Source: CAG-917 sp051883555
GTDB lineage: Bacteria; Bacillota; Clostridia; Christensenellales; CAG-917
Direction of reading: 5' to 3'
Length of the DNA stretch: 5,737 nt
Assembly: GCA_051883555.1 (NCBI GenBank)
Contig: JBJETY010000056.1
Location: 1 to 5,737 of the forward strand
The number at the start of each line of letters is the position of its first letter. Positions within the stretch are counted from its first letter, which is position 1. The position numbers and the translations under genes are program-made. The notes under the pieces were generated by a model. That model searched no databases. It was given only the letters and a program-made list of their open reading frames with translations, and had not been told where the DNA came from. This document shows, in pieces, positions 1 through 5,545 of this stretch.

Positions 1-458
1 AAAACGCAATAGTCGTTTCCACTTTTTCCAAGTCGAGAAATCTTGCAGGAGGCAGAATAGGCTTTGTGATAGCAAACGAAAATCTTATTTTAGATATTGA
101 AAAAATGAAATACAGTTTCAATCCTTACAGCCTTGGCAGAGTTCCGCTCGTTGCGGCGAAAGCGGCAATCGAGGACGTCGATTATTTTAAGGAGTGCGTC
201 GAAGAAATAATCGAAGCAAGAGAATATACCGTAGACGCGTTAAAAGAATTAGGTTTTGAAGTTTTGCCTTCGCTTGCAAATTTCGTGCTTTGCAGAACGG
301 ATAAAATCGACGGCGAAAAGCTGTATCTCACTTTAAAAGAAAAGGGTATTCTCGTCAGGCATTTAGGAGACGAAAGGATAAAAGATTATGTTCGCATTAC
401 TATCGGCACGCAAAAGCAGATGCGTACTCTTATAGACGCATTAGGAGAAATTTTATGA
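1..458 (+). CDS. hisC: Histidinol-phosphate aminotransferase, 3' part (5' end outside window)
   Basis: PLP-dependent, cytoplasmic enzyme of histidine synthesis that transfers an amino group from glutamate to imidazole-acetol phosphate, giving histidinol phosphate. The frame is open from base 3 and runs off the left edge, so only the last 151 codons are present, about 40 % of a usual 350-360 residue HisC. The visible part opens with the fold type I active-site motif STFSKSRNLAGGRIGF. Its Lys (bases 30-32) should form the Schiff base with PLP, and the Arg eight residues later should bind the PLP phosphate. Near the C-terminus, VRITIGT carries the conserved Arg (bases 393-395) that contacts the substrate. 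A GTG at 66 could be mistaken for a start, but it lies after the catalytic Lys, so it is internal. The stop overlaps the hisB start by 4 nt (ATGA). Other class I/II aminotransferases share the motif; the his context makes HisC by far the best call. Confidence 0.96.
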   Translation, partial: NAIVVSTFSKSRNLAGGRIGFVIANENLILDIEKMKYSFNPYSLGRVPLVAAKAAIEDVDYFKECVEEIIEAREYTVDALKELGFEVLPSLANFVLCRTDKIDGEKLYLTLKEKGILVRHLGDERIKDYVRITIGTQKQMRTLIDALGEIL

Positions 459-1042
459 GAGAAGCGAAAATAGACAGAAAAACCAAAGAAACGGATATTT
501 CGTTATATTTGAATCTTGACGGCAACGGTAATTACGAGATAGATACCGGATGCGGTTTTCTTGACCATATGTTGGAGCTTTTATCCAGTCACTCGCTTTT
601 CGACTTAAAAGTAAAGTGCATAGGCGACGTAAAAGTCGATTATCATCATACCGTCGAAGATATCGGCATTTGTCTCGGTACGGCTTTCAAAGAGGCGTTG
701 CAGGACAAAAAGGGAATAACGAGATATGCCGACGTTACCATTCCTATGGACGAATCGCTTGTGATGTGCGCGGTAGACGTATCGGGGAGGTGTTATCTGC
801 TTTACGATTTGATTATAAAACAGAGCAAGGTCGGAGATTTCGACACCGAACTTGTCGAAGAATTCTTCTGGGGATTTTGCAGGTCGGCGTCGGTTACGCT
901 TGATTTTATTCAGCTTGCGGGAAAGAATACCCACCACATTATAGAATGTGCGTTTAAGGCGTTTGCAAGGGCGTTAAAAGCGGCTGTTAAAGTCGATGAA
1001 AGGTTAAAAGATAAAATCCCGTCCAGCAAAGGAGTGTTATGA
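455..1042 (+). CDS. hisB: Imidazoleglycerol-phosphate dehydratase (monofunctional)
   Basis: Mn-dependent enzyme that dehydrates imidazole glycerol phosphate to imidazole-acetol phosphate, the HisC substrate. At 195 residues it has the length of the single-domain form, without the N-terminal HAD phosphatase domain of enterobacterial HisB. Histidinol-phosphate phosphatase must therefore be a separate protein. The two pseudo-repeated halves carry the metal-ligand motifs FLDHM (His38) and HHTVED (His64, His65, Glu68) in the first, and NTHHIIE (His160, His161, Glu164) in the second. DESLVMCAVDVSGR (99-112) is the other conserved block, and the C-terminus PSSKGVL is typical of the family. The ATG at 455 is preceded by AGGAG (443-447) at 7 nt and overlaps the hisC stop by 4 nt, suggesting translational coupling. 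The stop overlaps hisH in the same way. No odd residues were noticed. Confidence 0.98.
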   Translation: MREAKIDRKTKETDISLYLNLDGNGNYEIDTGCGFLDHMLELLSSHSLFDLKVKCIGDVKVDYHHTVEDIGICLGTAFKEALQDKKGITRYADVTIPMDESLVMCAVDVSGRCYLLYDLIIKQSKVGDFDTELVEEFFWGFCRSASVTLDFIQLAGKNTHHIIECAFKAFARALKAAVKVDERLKDKIPSSKGVL

Positions 1043-1647
1043 TTGCAATTATCGATTACGGCGTAGGAAATTTATTTTCGATAACGCGGTCTTTGAGTTT
1101 TTTAGGAATAGAAAGCAAGGTGACGAGCGAAGAAAAAGAAATCAGAAATGCCGACAGAATAATTTTACCCGGGGTAGGAGCTTTCGGGGACGCCAGAAAA
1201 AAACTTGACGAAAAGGGGTTAAGCGAGGTTTTAACTCGGGAAGTGAAGTCGGGCAAACCGCTGTTGGGTATTTGTCTTGGAATGCAGTTGCTTTTCGATT
1301 GCAGCTATGAATACGGTTTCAACGAAGGGCTCGGCTTTATAGGCGGTAAAGTGTGTCCGTTGAGCGACGACGTAAAAGGATTAAAAATTCCGCAGATGGG
1401 TTGGAACAGTTTGAAAATCGTAAAAGATAATCCGCTTTTAAAATATCTGTCAAACGGTGAATTCGTATATTTTGTGCATAGCTACTATGCAAAAGAATGC
1501 GATAAAAGTCTTATTGCCACAACCGATTACGGGATCGACGTTACGGCTGCCGTGCAAAACGGCAACGTGTTCGGAACACAGTTCCACCCTGAAAAGAGCG
1601 GTGAAAGCGGCTTGAAAATTTTAAAAGCATTCAACGAGATAAACTGA
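1039..1647 (+). CDS. hisH: Imidazole glycerol phosphate synthase, glutaminase subunit
   Basis: Class I glutamine amidotransferase subunit that hydrolyses glutamine and channels ammonia to HisF. Its 202 residues match the usual length. The N-terminus IAIIDYGVGNL is the family signature. The oxyanion strand region PGVGAFG (44-50) is followed by the nucleophile elbow LLGICLGMQLLF with Cys79. The triad is completed by His183 and Glu185 in GTQFHPEKS. The IPQMGWN block (117-123) corresponds to the usual P-H-M/I-G-W-N interface loop, with Gln in place of the common His. The start at 1039 has AAAGGAG (1028-1034) 4 nt upstream and overlaps the hisB stop (ATGA). It is the last gene before a 266-nt gap, although its partner hisF lies two genes further on. 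No clear intrinsic terminator follows: a run of seven T (1653-1659) has only a 4-bp, long-looped hairpin ahead of it. Confidence 0.98.
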   Translation: MIAIIDYGVGNLFSITRSLSFLGIESKVTSEEKEIRNADRIILPGVGAFGDARKKLDEKGLSEVLTREVKSGKPLLGICLGMQLLFDCSYEYGFNEGLGFIGGKVCPLSDDVKGLKIPQMGWNSLKIVKDNPLLKYLSNGEFVYFVHSYYAKECDKSLIATTDYGIDVTAAVQNGNVFGTQFHPEKSGESGLKILKAFNEIN

Positions 1648-1913
1648 GAACGTTTTTTTATATGGAAACCTTTTAGTGCTGCTTAGCTCTGTCGTGCAGG
1701 TTGTATAACGCATAAGCTAAAAGCAAACGAGATAAGTCGGAATTTAACGTTTAAGTAGCGAAAGCGAACTTTAATCGTTTATATTTTAAATGCTTGTAAA
1801 TGCTTGAATTTAAAACGTAAGACGTTTGAATGGCGCGTTTAAAGATTGTCTTAATAAACGCGTTAAACGCTTGAATTATAAATACGGAAAAATACCGTAA
1901 AGGCAGGAGAGAG
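1648..1913 (+). other. hisH-hisA intergenic region with several inverted repeats; no gene seen
   Basis: AT-rich 266-nt gap in an otherwise gapless operon. The longest plus-strand ATG frame is 14 codons (1830-1874). It has no His codon, so it is not a classical his attenuator peptide. No T-box core sequence, known riboswitch, tRNA or convincing sigma-A promoter was recognised. Inverted repeats seen by eye are: TTAGCT/AGCTAA (1683-1688 with 1715-1720); an imperfect stem pairing 1746-1756 with 1768-1779; AAACGT/ACGTTT (1813-1818 with 1822-1827); a bulged 12-bp stem (1834-1862); and TACGG/CCGTA (1883-1887 with 1895-1899) just above the hisA SD. Some of these would be expected by chance in AT-rich DNA. 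A cis-acting RNA leader for hisAFI is possible but unproven. Confidence 0.6.
1834..1862 (+). promoter_or_regulatory. Bulged 12-bp RNA hairpin in the hisA leader
   Basis: CGCGTTTAAAGA (1834-1845) pairs with TCTT (1849-1852) and, after an AA bulge (1853-1854), with TAAACGCG (1855-1862). The loop is TTG. No T-run follows, so it is not an intrinsic terminator. The 5' arm can also pair with the adjacent TTAAACGC (1863-1870), so two mutually exclusive folds exist. A regulatory role is inference; RNA processing or mRNA stability are alternatives. Confidence 0.4.
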
Positions 1914-2627
1914 ATGAAGATATTTCCCGCAATAGATATATTGGGTAAAAAGGTTGTCAGGCTTACGCAAGGCGACTATAATTTAAAAAAGGAATATTCC
2001 GACAAACCGGAATCGATAGCCGCTGAATTTTTTGAGAAAGGCGCTACGCATTTACACGTCGTAGACCTTGACGGTGCAAAGAGCGGCAACGCTGACAATT
2101 TCGACGTCATAAAAGAACTTAAAAGAGCGGATAAATTCATCGAAGTCGGTGGCGGAATAAGAAGTTTTAACGTCATCGAAAAATATGCCGCGGCAGGGAT
2201 AGACAGAGTTATTTTAGGCACGATAGCCGTCAGAAACGTAGACTTTGTCAAAGAGGCGGTCAAAGAGTTTAATAACTTGATTGCCGTGGGAGTCGACGTA
2301 AAAGATAAAAAGGTAGCTATATCGGGATGGCGAGAAATTACCGATATAGACGGTTTCGATTTTTGCCGAAGACTTTACGAAGAGTGCGGAGTGCAATCGA
2401 TTATATATACCGATATTTCAACGGACGGAATGCTTAAAGGTACAAACGTAAAAGCCTTTGCAGAGCTGTCTGAAATCAAAGGACTTAAAGTCACGGCGTC
2501 GGGCGGCGTAACAACCGTGTCCGAGATAAAAGAGCTTAAAGAAACGGGGGTTTACGGCGTGATACTCGGAAAAGCTCTTTATGAAAATAAAATTGATTTA
2601 TCCGAAGCGTTGAAGGAGCAGGATTAA
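1914..2627 (+). CDS. hisA: ProFAR isomerase (phosphoribosylformimino-AICAR-phosphate isomerase)
   Basis: TIM-barrel enzyme that performs the Amadori rearrangement of ProFAR to PRFAR, the HisF substrate. Its 237 residues are typical. The first strand PAIDILGKKVVRLTQGD carries the catalytic base Asp8. The second catalytic Asp is Asp128 in VGVDVKDKKVAISGW (126-139). The two phosphate sites are seen as GGGIRS (79-84) and SGGV near the C-terminus, and YTDISTDGML (165-174) is the conserved strand-6 block. These features separate it from HisF, its paralogue next door. The start is the ATG at 1914 with AGGAG (1905-1909) 4 nt upstream; translation begins MKIFPAID, as expected. It follows the structured 266-nt gap and may thus have its own regulation. 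The stop and the hisF ATG share one base (TAATG). Confidence 0.97.
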   Translation: MKIFPAIDILGKKVVRLTQGDYNLKKEYSDKPESIAAEFFEKGATHLHVVDLDGAKSGNADNFDVIKELKRADKFIEVGGGIRSFNVIEKYAAAGIDRVILGTIAVRNVDFVKEAVKEFNNLIAVGVDVKDKKVAISGWREITDIDGFDFCRRLYEECGVQSIIYTDISTDGMLKGTNVKAFAELSEIKGLKVTASGGVTTVSEIKELKETGVYGVILGKALYENKIDLSEALKEQD

Positions 2628-3385
2628 TGTTAGCTAAAAGAATCGTACCTTGTCTTGACGTAAAAGACGGAAGAGTCGTAAAAGGTAAAAATTTTTTAGG
2701 AATAAAAGACGTAGAATTGCCTGTCGAGTTGGCGACCTTTTATAACGAGTCGGGAGCAGACGAGCTTGTGTTTTACGATATAACCGCGTCGAGCGACGGC
2801 AGAAAACTTTTTGCCGACACTTTGAAAGAGGTCGCTTCAAACGTGTTTATACCTCTTACCGTAGGAGGAGGCATAGAAACGCTTGACGACTTTGACAGAG
2901 TGCTTAAATGCGGCGCCGATAAAGTGAGCGTAAACAGCGGAGCGATAAAGAATCCCGAAATTATTTCGGAAGCGGCAAAAAGATACGGAAATCAATGCGT
3001 CGTTTTGTCCATGGACGTAAAGCGTTCGGACGGCGGTTTCAGATTGTTTGCAAAAGGCGGAAGAGTGGATACGGGCATCGACGCAATCGAATGGGCAAAA
3101 AGAGGCGAAGAAGCGGGCGCGGGCGAAATCGTGCTTAACAGTATAGATACCGACGGAGTAAAAAAGGGCTTTGACCTTGAAATGTTGGAAGCTGTCGTCG
3201 GTGCCGTAAATATTCCCGTCGTAGCGTCGGGCGGCGCAGGCTGTATCGAAGATTTCATAACTTTATTTAAAAAGTTGCCGCAGGTCGACGCGGCGCTTGC
3301 GGCTTCGATTTTTCATTTCAAAGAAGTTTCGATAAAAGATTTAAAAGAAAGATTATACAAGGAGAGCGTATCCGTACGCATATAA
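2627..3385 (+). CDS. hisF: Imidazole glycerol phosphate synthase, cyclase subunit
   Basis: TIM-barrel synthase subunit that uses ammonia from HisH to convert PRFAR to imidazole glycerol phosphate plus AICAR. The 252 residues align without gaps to the numbering known for the Thermotoga enzyme as far as can be checked. Asp11 (IVPCLDVKDGRVVKG) and Asp130 (LSMDVK) are the catalytic acids. The ammonia-gate residues Arg5, Glu46, Lys99 and Glu167 are all present. GGGIE (80-84) and SGGAG are phosphate-binding loops. The strand-6 block reads LNSIDTDGVKKGFD (170-183): Asp176 is kept, but Asn171, Thr175 and Val178 stand where Thr, Arg and Thr are usual. AAGGAG (2613-2618) lies 8 nt before the ATG, which overlaps the hisA stop by one base. 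A HisF-like enzyme of surface-sugar synthesis is unlikely, given the adjacent hisA and hisI. Confidence 0.97.
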   Translation: MLAKRIVPCLDVKDGRVVKGKNFLGIKDVELPVELATFYNESGADELVFYDITASSDGRKLFADTLKEVASNVFIPLTVGGGIETLDDFDRVLKCGADKVSVNSGAIKNPEIISEAAKRYGNQCVVLSMDVKRSDGGFRLFAKGGRVDTGIDAIEWAKRGEEAGAGEIVLNSIDTDGVKKGFDLEMLEAVVGAVNIPVVASGGAGCIEDFITLFKKLPQVDAALAASIFHFKEVSIKDLKERLYKESVSVRI

Positions 3386-3387
3386 AA
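3359..3387 (+). promoter_or_regulatory. Hairpin-bridged Shine-Dalgarno site for hisIE
   Basis: AAGGAG (3359-3364), inside the hisF end, is the only good SD near the hisIE ATG (3388), but it lies 23 nt away, too far for direct use. Between them GCGTA (3366-3370), loop TCCG (3371-3374) and TACGC (3375-3379) form a perfect 5-bp hairpin with a UNCG-type tetraloop. Folding it leaves 9 unpaired nt between SD and ATG, a normal spacing. Coupled re-initiation from the hisF stop, 2 nt upstream of the ATG, is the alternative explanation. Confidence 0.5.
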
Positions 3388-4032
3388 ATGATTACCTTAG
3401 AAGATTTAAAATTCGATGAAAAAGGCTTGATACCTTGCATCGTGCAAGACCATTATACAAAAGAGGTTTTAACTCTTGCTTACATGAACGAAGAGAGTCT
3501 GAAAATTTCCATGGAAAAAGGGCTTACGTGTTTTTGGTCTAGGTCGAGACAAAAGCTTTGGCTCAAAGGCGAGACAAGCGGAAATTATCAGCATATAGTT
3601 TCCATAACCGCCGACTGTGACGGCGACGCTCTTTTAATCGACGTCATAAAGGACGGCTTTGCATGCCATCTTAACCGTGAAAGTTGTTTTGCCGATAAAA
3701 TTTATTTGAGCGAAAAATTGAAGGAATTTTCTATCGGTTTGTTGTATAATGAACTTATCGGAAGAAAGACCGAAAAAAAGGAAGGCAGTTACACAACCTA
3801 TCTTTTCGAACAGGGCGTGGATAAGATTTTAAAGAAGGTCGGCGAAGAATGTACCGAAGTTATTATCGGGGCGAAAAACAGTCGCGAAGAGGCATTGTTT
3901 GAAATTGCCGACCTCTGCTATCACTTGCTCGTGCTTATGATAGAAATGAAAATAACGCCGGAAGACGTTTTGAAAGAACTTGAGGGCAGACACGTTGTAG
4001 ACCATAAGGTAAAACAACAGAAGATGAAATAA
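3388..4032 (+). CDS. hisI: Bifunctional PR-AMP cyclohydrolase / PR-ATP pyrophosphohydrolase
   Basis: Fused HisI-HisE enzyme (hisIE) of histidine synthesis. The C-terminal part removes pyrophosphate from PR-ATP, and the N-terminal part opens the adenine ring of PR-AMP to give ProFAR for HisA. HisI domain, about residues 1-105: LIPCIVQD, VLTLAYMNEE, FWSRSRQKLWLKGETSGN (49-66), the acidic metal motif DCDGD (76-80) and the Zn ligands Cys77, Cys93 and Cys100 in DCDGD, ACH and SCF. The usual ACHTG... segment reads ACHLNRESCF. HisE domain, about 118-205: a MazG-like helical fold with KKVGEECTEV (149-158), where Glu153, Glu154 and Glu157 are likely metal ligands, and EIADLCYHLLVLM (172-184) with Asp175. 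The total of 214 residues is normal for a fused protein. The start is 2 nt after the hisF stop, with an unusual SD arrangement described separately. The stop shares one base with the ung ATG. Confidence 0.97.
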   Translation: MITLEDLKFDEKGLIPCIVQDHYTKEVLTLAYMNEESLKISMEKGLTCFWSRSRQKLWLKGETSGNYQHIVSITADCDGDALLIDVIKDGFACHLNRESCFADKIYLSEKLKEFSIGLLYNELIGRKTEKKEGSYTTYLFEQGVDKILKKVGEECTEVIIGAKNSREEALFEIADLCYHLLVLMIEMKITPEDVLKELEGRHVVDHKVKQQKMK

Positions 4033-4697
4033 TGGTAAATATTAACAACAGTTGGGATGAAATTTTAAAAGACGAATTCACAAGCGAATATTATTTAAAG
4101 TTGCGTGAATTCTTGAAAACCGAATATTTCACCAGAACGGTATATCCACCTATGGGAGATATTTTCAACGCCTTGAAATATACGGCATACGAAGACGTAA
4201 AAGTCGTGATTTTAGGGCAGGACCCTTATCACGAAAAAGGGCAGGCGGAAGGCCTTTGTTTTTCCGTGCCTAAGGATGTCAAAGCGCCGCCGTCGCTTGT
4301 AAATATCTTTAAAGAGATAAAAGACGACGTAGGAATTGACAACAAAAATCCCAATCTGATAAACTGGGCAAAGCAGGGCGTTCTGCTTTTGAACACGTCT
4401 CTTACCGTTCGCGAGGGACAGGCCAATTCTCACAGCAATAAGGGATGGGAAATATTGACCGACAATATTATAAAAAAATTAAACGAGAGAGAAAAACCCA
4501 TTGTATTTTTGCTTTGGGGAGCAAACGCACGGAGTAAATCCGCGTACGTCACAAACAAAAATCACCTCGTTTTAACGTGTGCTCATCCGTCTCCGCTTTC
4601 GGCATATAACGGATTTTTCGGATGCAGGCATTTTTCAAAAACGAATCAGTTTTTGATTAAAAACGGCGAAACGCCTATCGATTGGAGGACAGAATGA
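4032..4697 (+). CDS. ung: Uracil-DNA glycosylase, family 1
   Basis: Base-excision repair enzyme that removes uracil from DNA. All family 1 motifs are present: the water-activating GQDPYH (62-67, Asp64), Phe77 that stacks on uracil, PPSLVNIFKE (86-95), LLLNTSLTV with the uracil-recognition Asn121, and the minor-groove/DNA-intercalation motif AHPSPLSA (184-191, His185). The 221-residue length is standard and Asp64 falls at the E. coli position. Its ATG shares one base with the hisIE stop (TAATG). No good SD precedes it (only AGAAGATG-like purines), so translation probably depends on coupling with hisIE. It has no role in histidine synthesis. Its place is best read as a passenger gene cotranscribed with the his genes, since no terminator or clear promoter lies between them. 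The last 4 nt overlap the yhbY start. Confidence 0.98.
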   Translation: MVNINNSWDEILKDEFTSEYYLKLREFLKTEYFTRTVYPPMGDIFNALKYTAYEDVKVVILGQDPYHEKGQAEGLCFSVPKDVKAPPSLVNIFKEIKDDVGIDNKNPNLINWAKQGVLLLNTSLTVREGQANSHSNKGWEILTDNIIKKLNEREKPIVFLLWGANARSKSAYVTNKNHLVLTCAHPSPLSAYNGFFGCRHFSKTNQFLIKNGETPIDWRTE

Positions 4698-4987
4698 TAA
4701 CGAGTAAACAAAGAAGCGCTTTAAAGGGATTAGCAAACGGAATTTCGCCGTGCTTTCAGATCGGAAAGGGCGGAGTGTCGGAAAACGTATTGAACGAACT
4801 GAACAACCTTTTAGACAATAAAGAACTTATAAAGGTTACGGTGTTGCAAAATAGCGACGTTTCTGCCAAACAAATGATTAACGATCTCGCTTTGTCGCTT
4901 AAAGCAGAGCCTGTAGTGGCAATCGGAAATAAAATGGTTTTATACCGTTATTCAAATAAAGACGGAGTAAAGCATCTGGAGATATAA
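4694..4987 (+). CDS. yhbY: YhbY/YqeI-family RNA-binding (CRM domain) protein
   Basis: A 97-residue single CRM-domain protein. The family binds ribosome precursors and is tied to large-subunit assembly; the exact role here is inferred. The whole chain is the domain: TSKQRSALKGLA (3-14) opens it, IGKGG (23-27) is the GxxG-type RNA-binding loop, ELIKVTVLQN is the conserved central strand, and VVAIGNKMVLYRYS closes it. The start is ATG 4694, with GGAGGA (4684-4689) 4 nt upstream and an ATGA overlap with the ung stop. An in-frame TTG at 4682 sits against the SD itself and is not the start. A downstream TAATG junction couples it to the next gene. Confidence 0.94.
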   Translation: MITSKQRSALKGLANGISPCFQIGKGGVSENVLNELNNLLDNKELIKVTVLQNSDVSAKQMINDLALSLKAEPVVAIGNKMVLYRYSNKDGVKHLEI

Positions 4988-5178
4988 TGGATATAGAACG
5001 ATTGAATTATCTTGCCAAAAAGTCGAAAGCCGAAGGATTATCGGAAGAAGAAAAGGCGGAACAGCAAAAATTAAGACGAGAATACGTTGACAGCGTAGTA
5101 GGAAATTTAAGGGCGCAACTTGACAATACTTACGTAGTCGATAAGAGCGGTAATAAGGAGAAATTAAAAAAGAAATGA
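4987..5178 (+). CDS. DUF896 (YnzC/UPF0291) small helical protein
   Basis: A 63-residue protein matching the DUF896 pattern: an N-terminal helix IERLNYLAKKSKAEGLS, a turn with an acidic second helix EEEKAEQQKLRREYVDSVVGN, then LRAQLDNTYVVDKSGN. Family members such as B. subtilis YnzC are about 65-80 residues and fold as a helical hairpin. Their function is not established, though some are linked to the SOS regulon. Here there is no LexA-like box and the gene is embedded in an operon. GGAG (4978-4981) lies 5 nt before the ATG, which shares one base with the yhbY stop. The C-terminus is a Lys-rich tail (KEKLKKK). The stop overlaps the next start (ATGA). The protein is cytoplasmic, with no signal or membrane segment. 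Confidence 0.88.
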   Translation: MDIERLNYLAKKSKAEGLSEEEKAEQQKLRREYVDSVVGNLRAQLDNTYVVDKSGNKEKLKKK

Positions 5179-5375
5179 GCGACGAAAAAAAAGAGCAGGA
5201 ATTTCTTCCGTTATGGCAGCCGTTGGAAAAGACAAAGGAAGTCGTAAAAAAAAAGGAACTGACTGCCGCCGAACTTGCCGAAAAGAAAAAGAAACAGCGT
5301 GAGACGGAAGCGTTCAGAAAAAAATATTTCGAATACTATGACGACGTAAAGATTTCTCACCGCGAAGATTGGTAA
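5175..5375 (+). CDS. Unrecognised 66-residue Lys/Glu-rich protein
   Basis: I do not recognise a family. The protein has 14 Lys and 12 Glu in 66 residues. A short acidic/basic start (MSDEKKEQE) leads into a hydrophobic, proline-flanked segment FLPLWQPL (10-17). A likely single charged helix follows (about 18-50, including KKKELTAAELAEKKKKQRET), then an aromatic stretch KYFEYYDDV (50-58) and the terminal ISHREDW. There is no signal peptide or membrane span. It is supported as a gene by its ATGA overlap with the DUF896 stop, the same reading direction, a stop just before the 3' non-coding region, and codons like those of its neighbours. AAGGAG (5155-5160) is 14 nt upstream, a long spacing, so coupling to the preceding gene is likely. 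It has two A-tracts (A8 at 5185-5192 and A9 at 5246-5254). An open frame by chance is possible but less likely. Confidence 0.7.
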   Translation: MSDEKKEQEFLPLWQPLEKTKEVVKKKELTAAELAEKKKKQRETEAFRKKYFEYYDDVKISHREDW

Positions 5376-5409
5376 ATATCGAATATTTTGCGTAAATGAG
5401 ATTGTAAAG

Positions 5410-5428
5410 AAAACGAGCGTCGTTTTTT
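5410..5428 (+). terminator. Weak intrinsic terminator candidate after the last gene
   Basis: AAAACGA (5410-5416), loop GCG and TCGTTTT (5420-5426) make a 7-bp stem with only two G-C pairs. A run of six T (5423-5428) overlaps the 3' arm, so few T remain outside the stem. It lies 35 nt past the last stop codon. It is probably leaky at best, with the strong terminator at 5614 doing the main work. Confidence 0.35.
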
Positions 5429-5545
5429 GATTGTCAAAGTAGTTTAAGTGCAATTCTTTTCTGATTGTTTAAAGAGCAATTTCAATTCAGTAAAAGCGGA
5501 AGGATACGGCCTAAAAGGATACAGGTTAAAATTAAAAGATTCATA

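Noticed and set aside
66..458. GTG at 66 as the start of hisC
   Set aside because: The frame is open upstream to base 3 and contains the catalytic Lys motif; the gene is simply cut by the window edge.
605..937. Overlapping open frames within hisB on both strands
   Set aside because: Shadows of hisB: no SD and no family features, while hisB is fully conserved.
1633..1659. Terminator after hisH (T7 run)
   Set aside because: Only a 4-bp AACG/CGTT stem with a 14-nt loop precedes the T-run; too weak to call.
1830..1874. 14-codon frame as a his attenuation leader peptide
   Set aside because: It has no His codon, no SD, and no terminator hairpin follows.
3745..3750. Perfect TATAAT inside hisIE as an internal promoter for ung
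   Set aside because: No -35 element at 16-18 nt and no TGn extension; the hexamer lies in the coding region between the HisI and HisE domains.
4682..4696. TTG at 4682 as the yhbY start
   Set aside because: It lies against the GGAGGA SD; ATG 4694 has proper context and begins with the family's TSKQR block.
5211..5453. Minus-strand 80-codon open frame
   Set aside because: Antisense to the Lys/Glu-rich gene; its Phe/Leu-rich product mirrors A-rich codons on the other strand, and no SD was seen.
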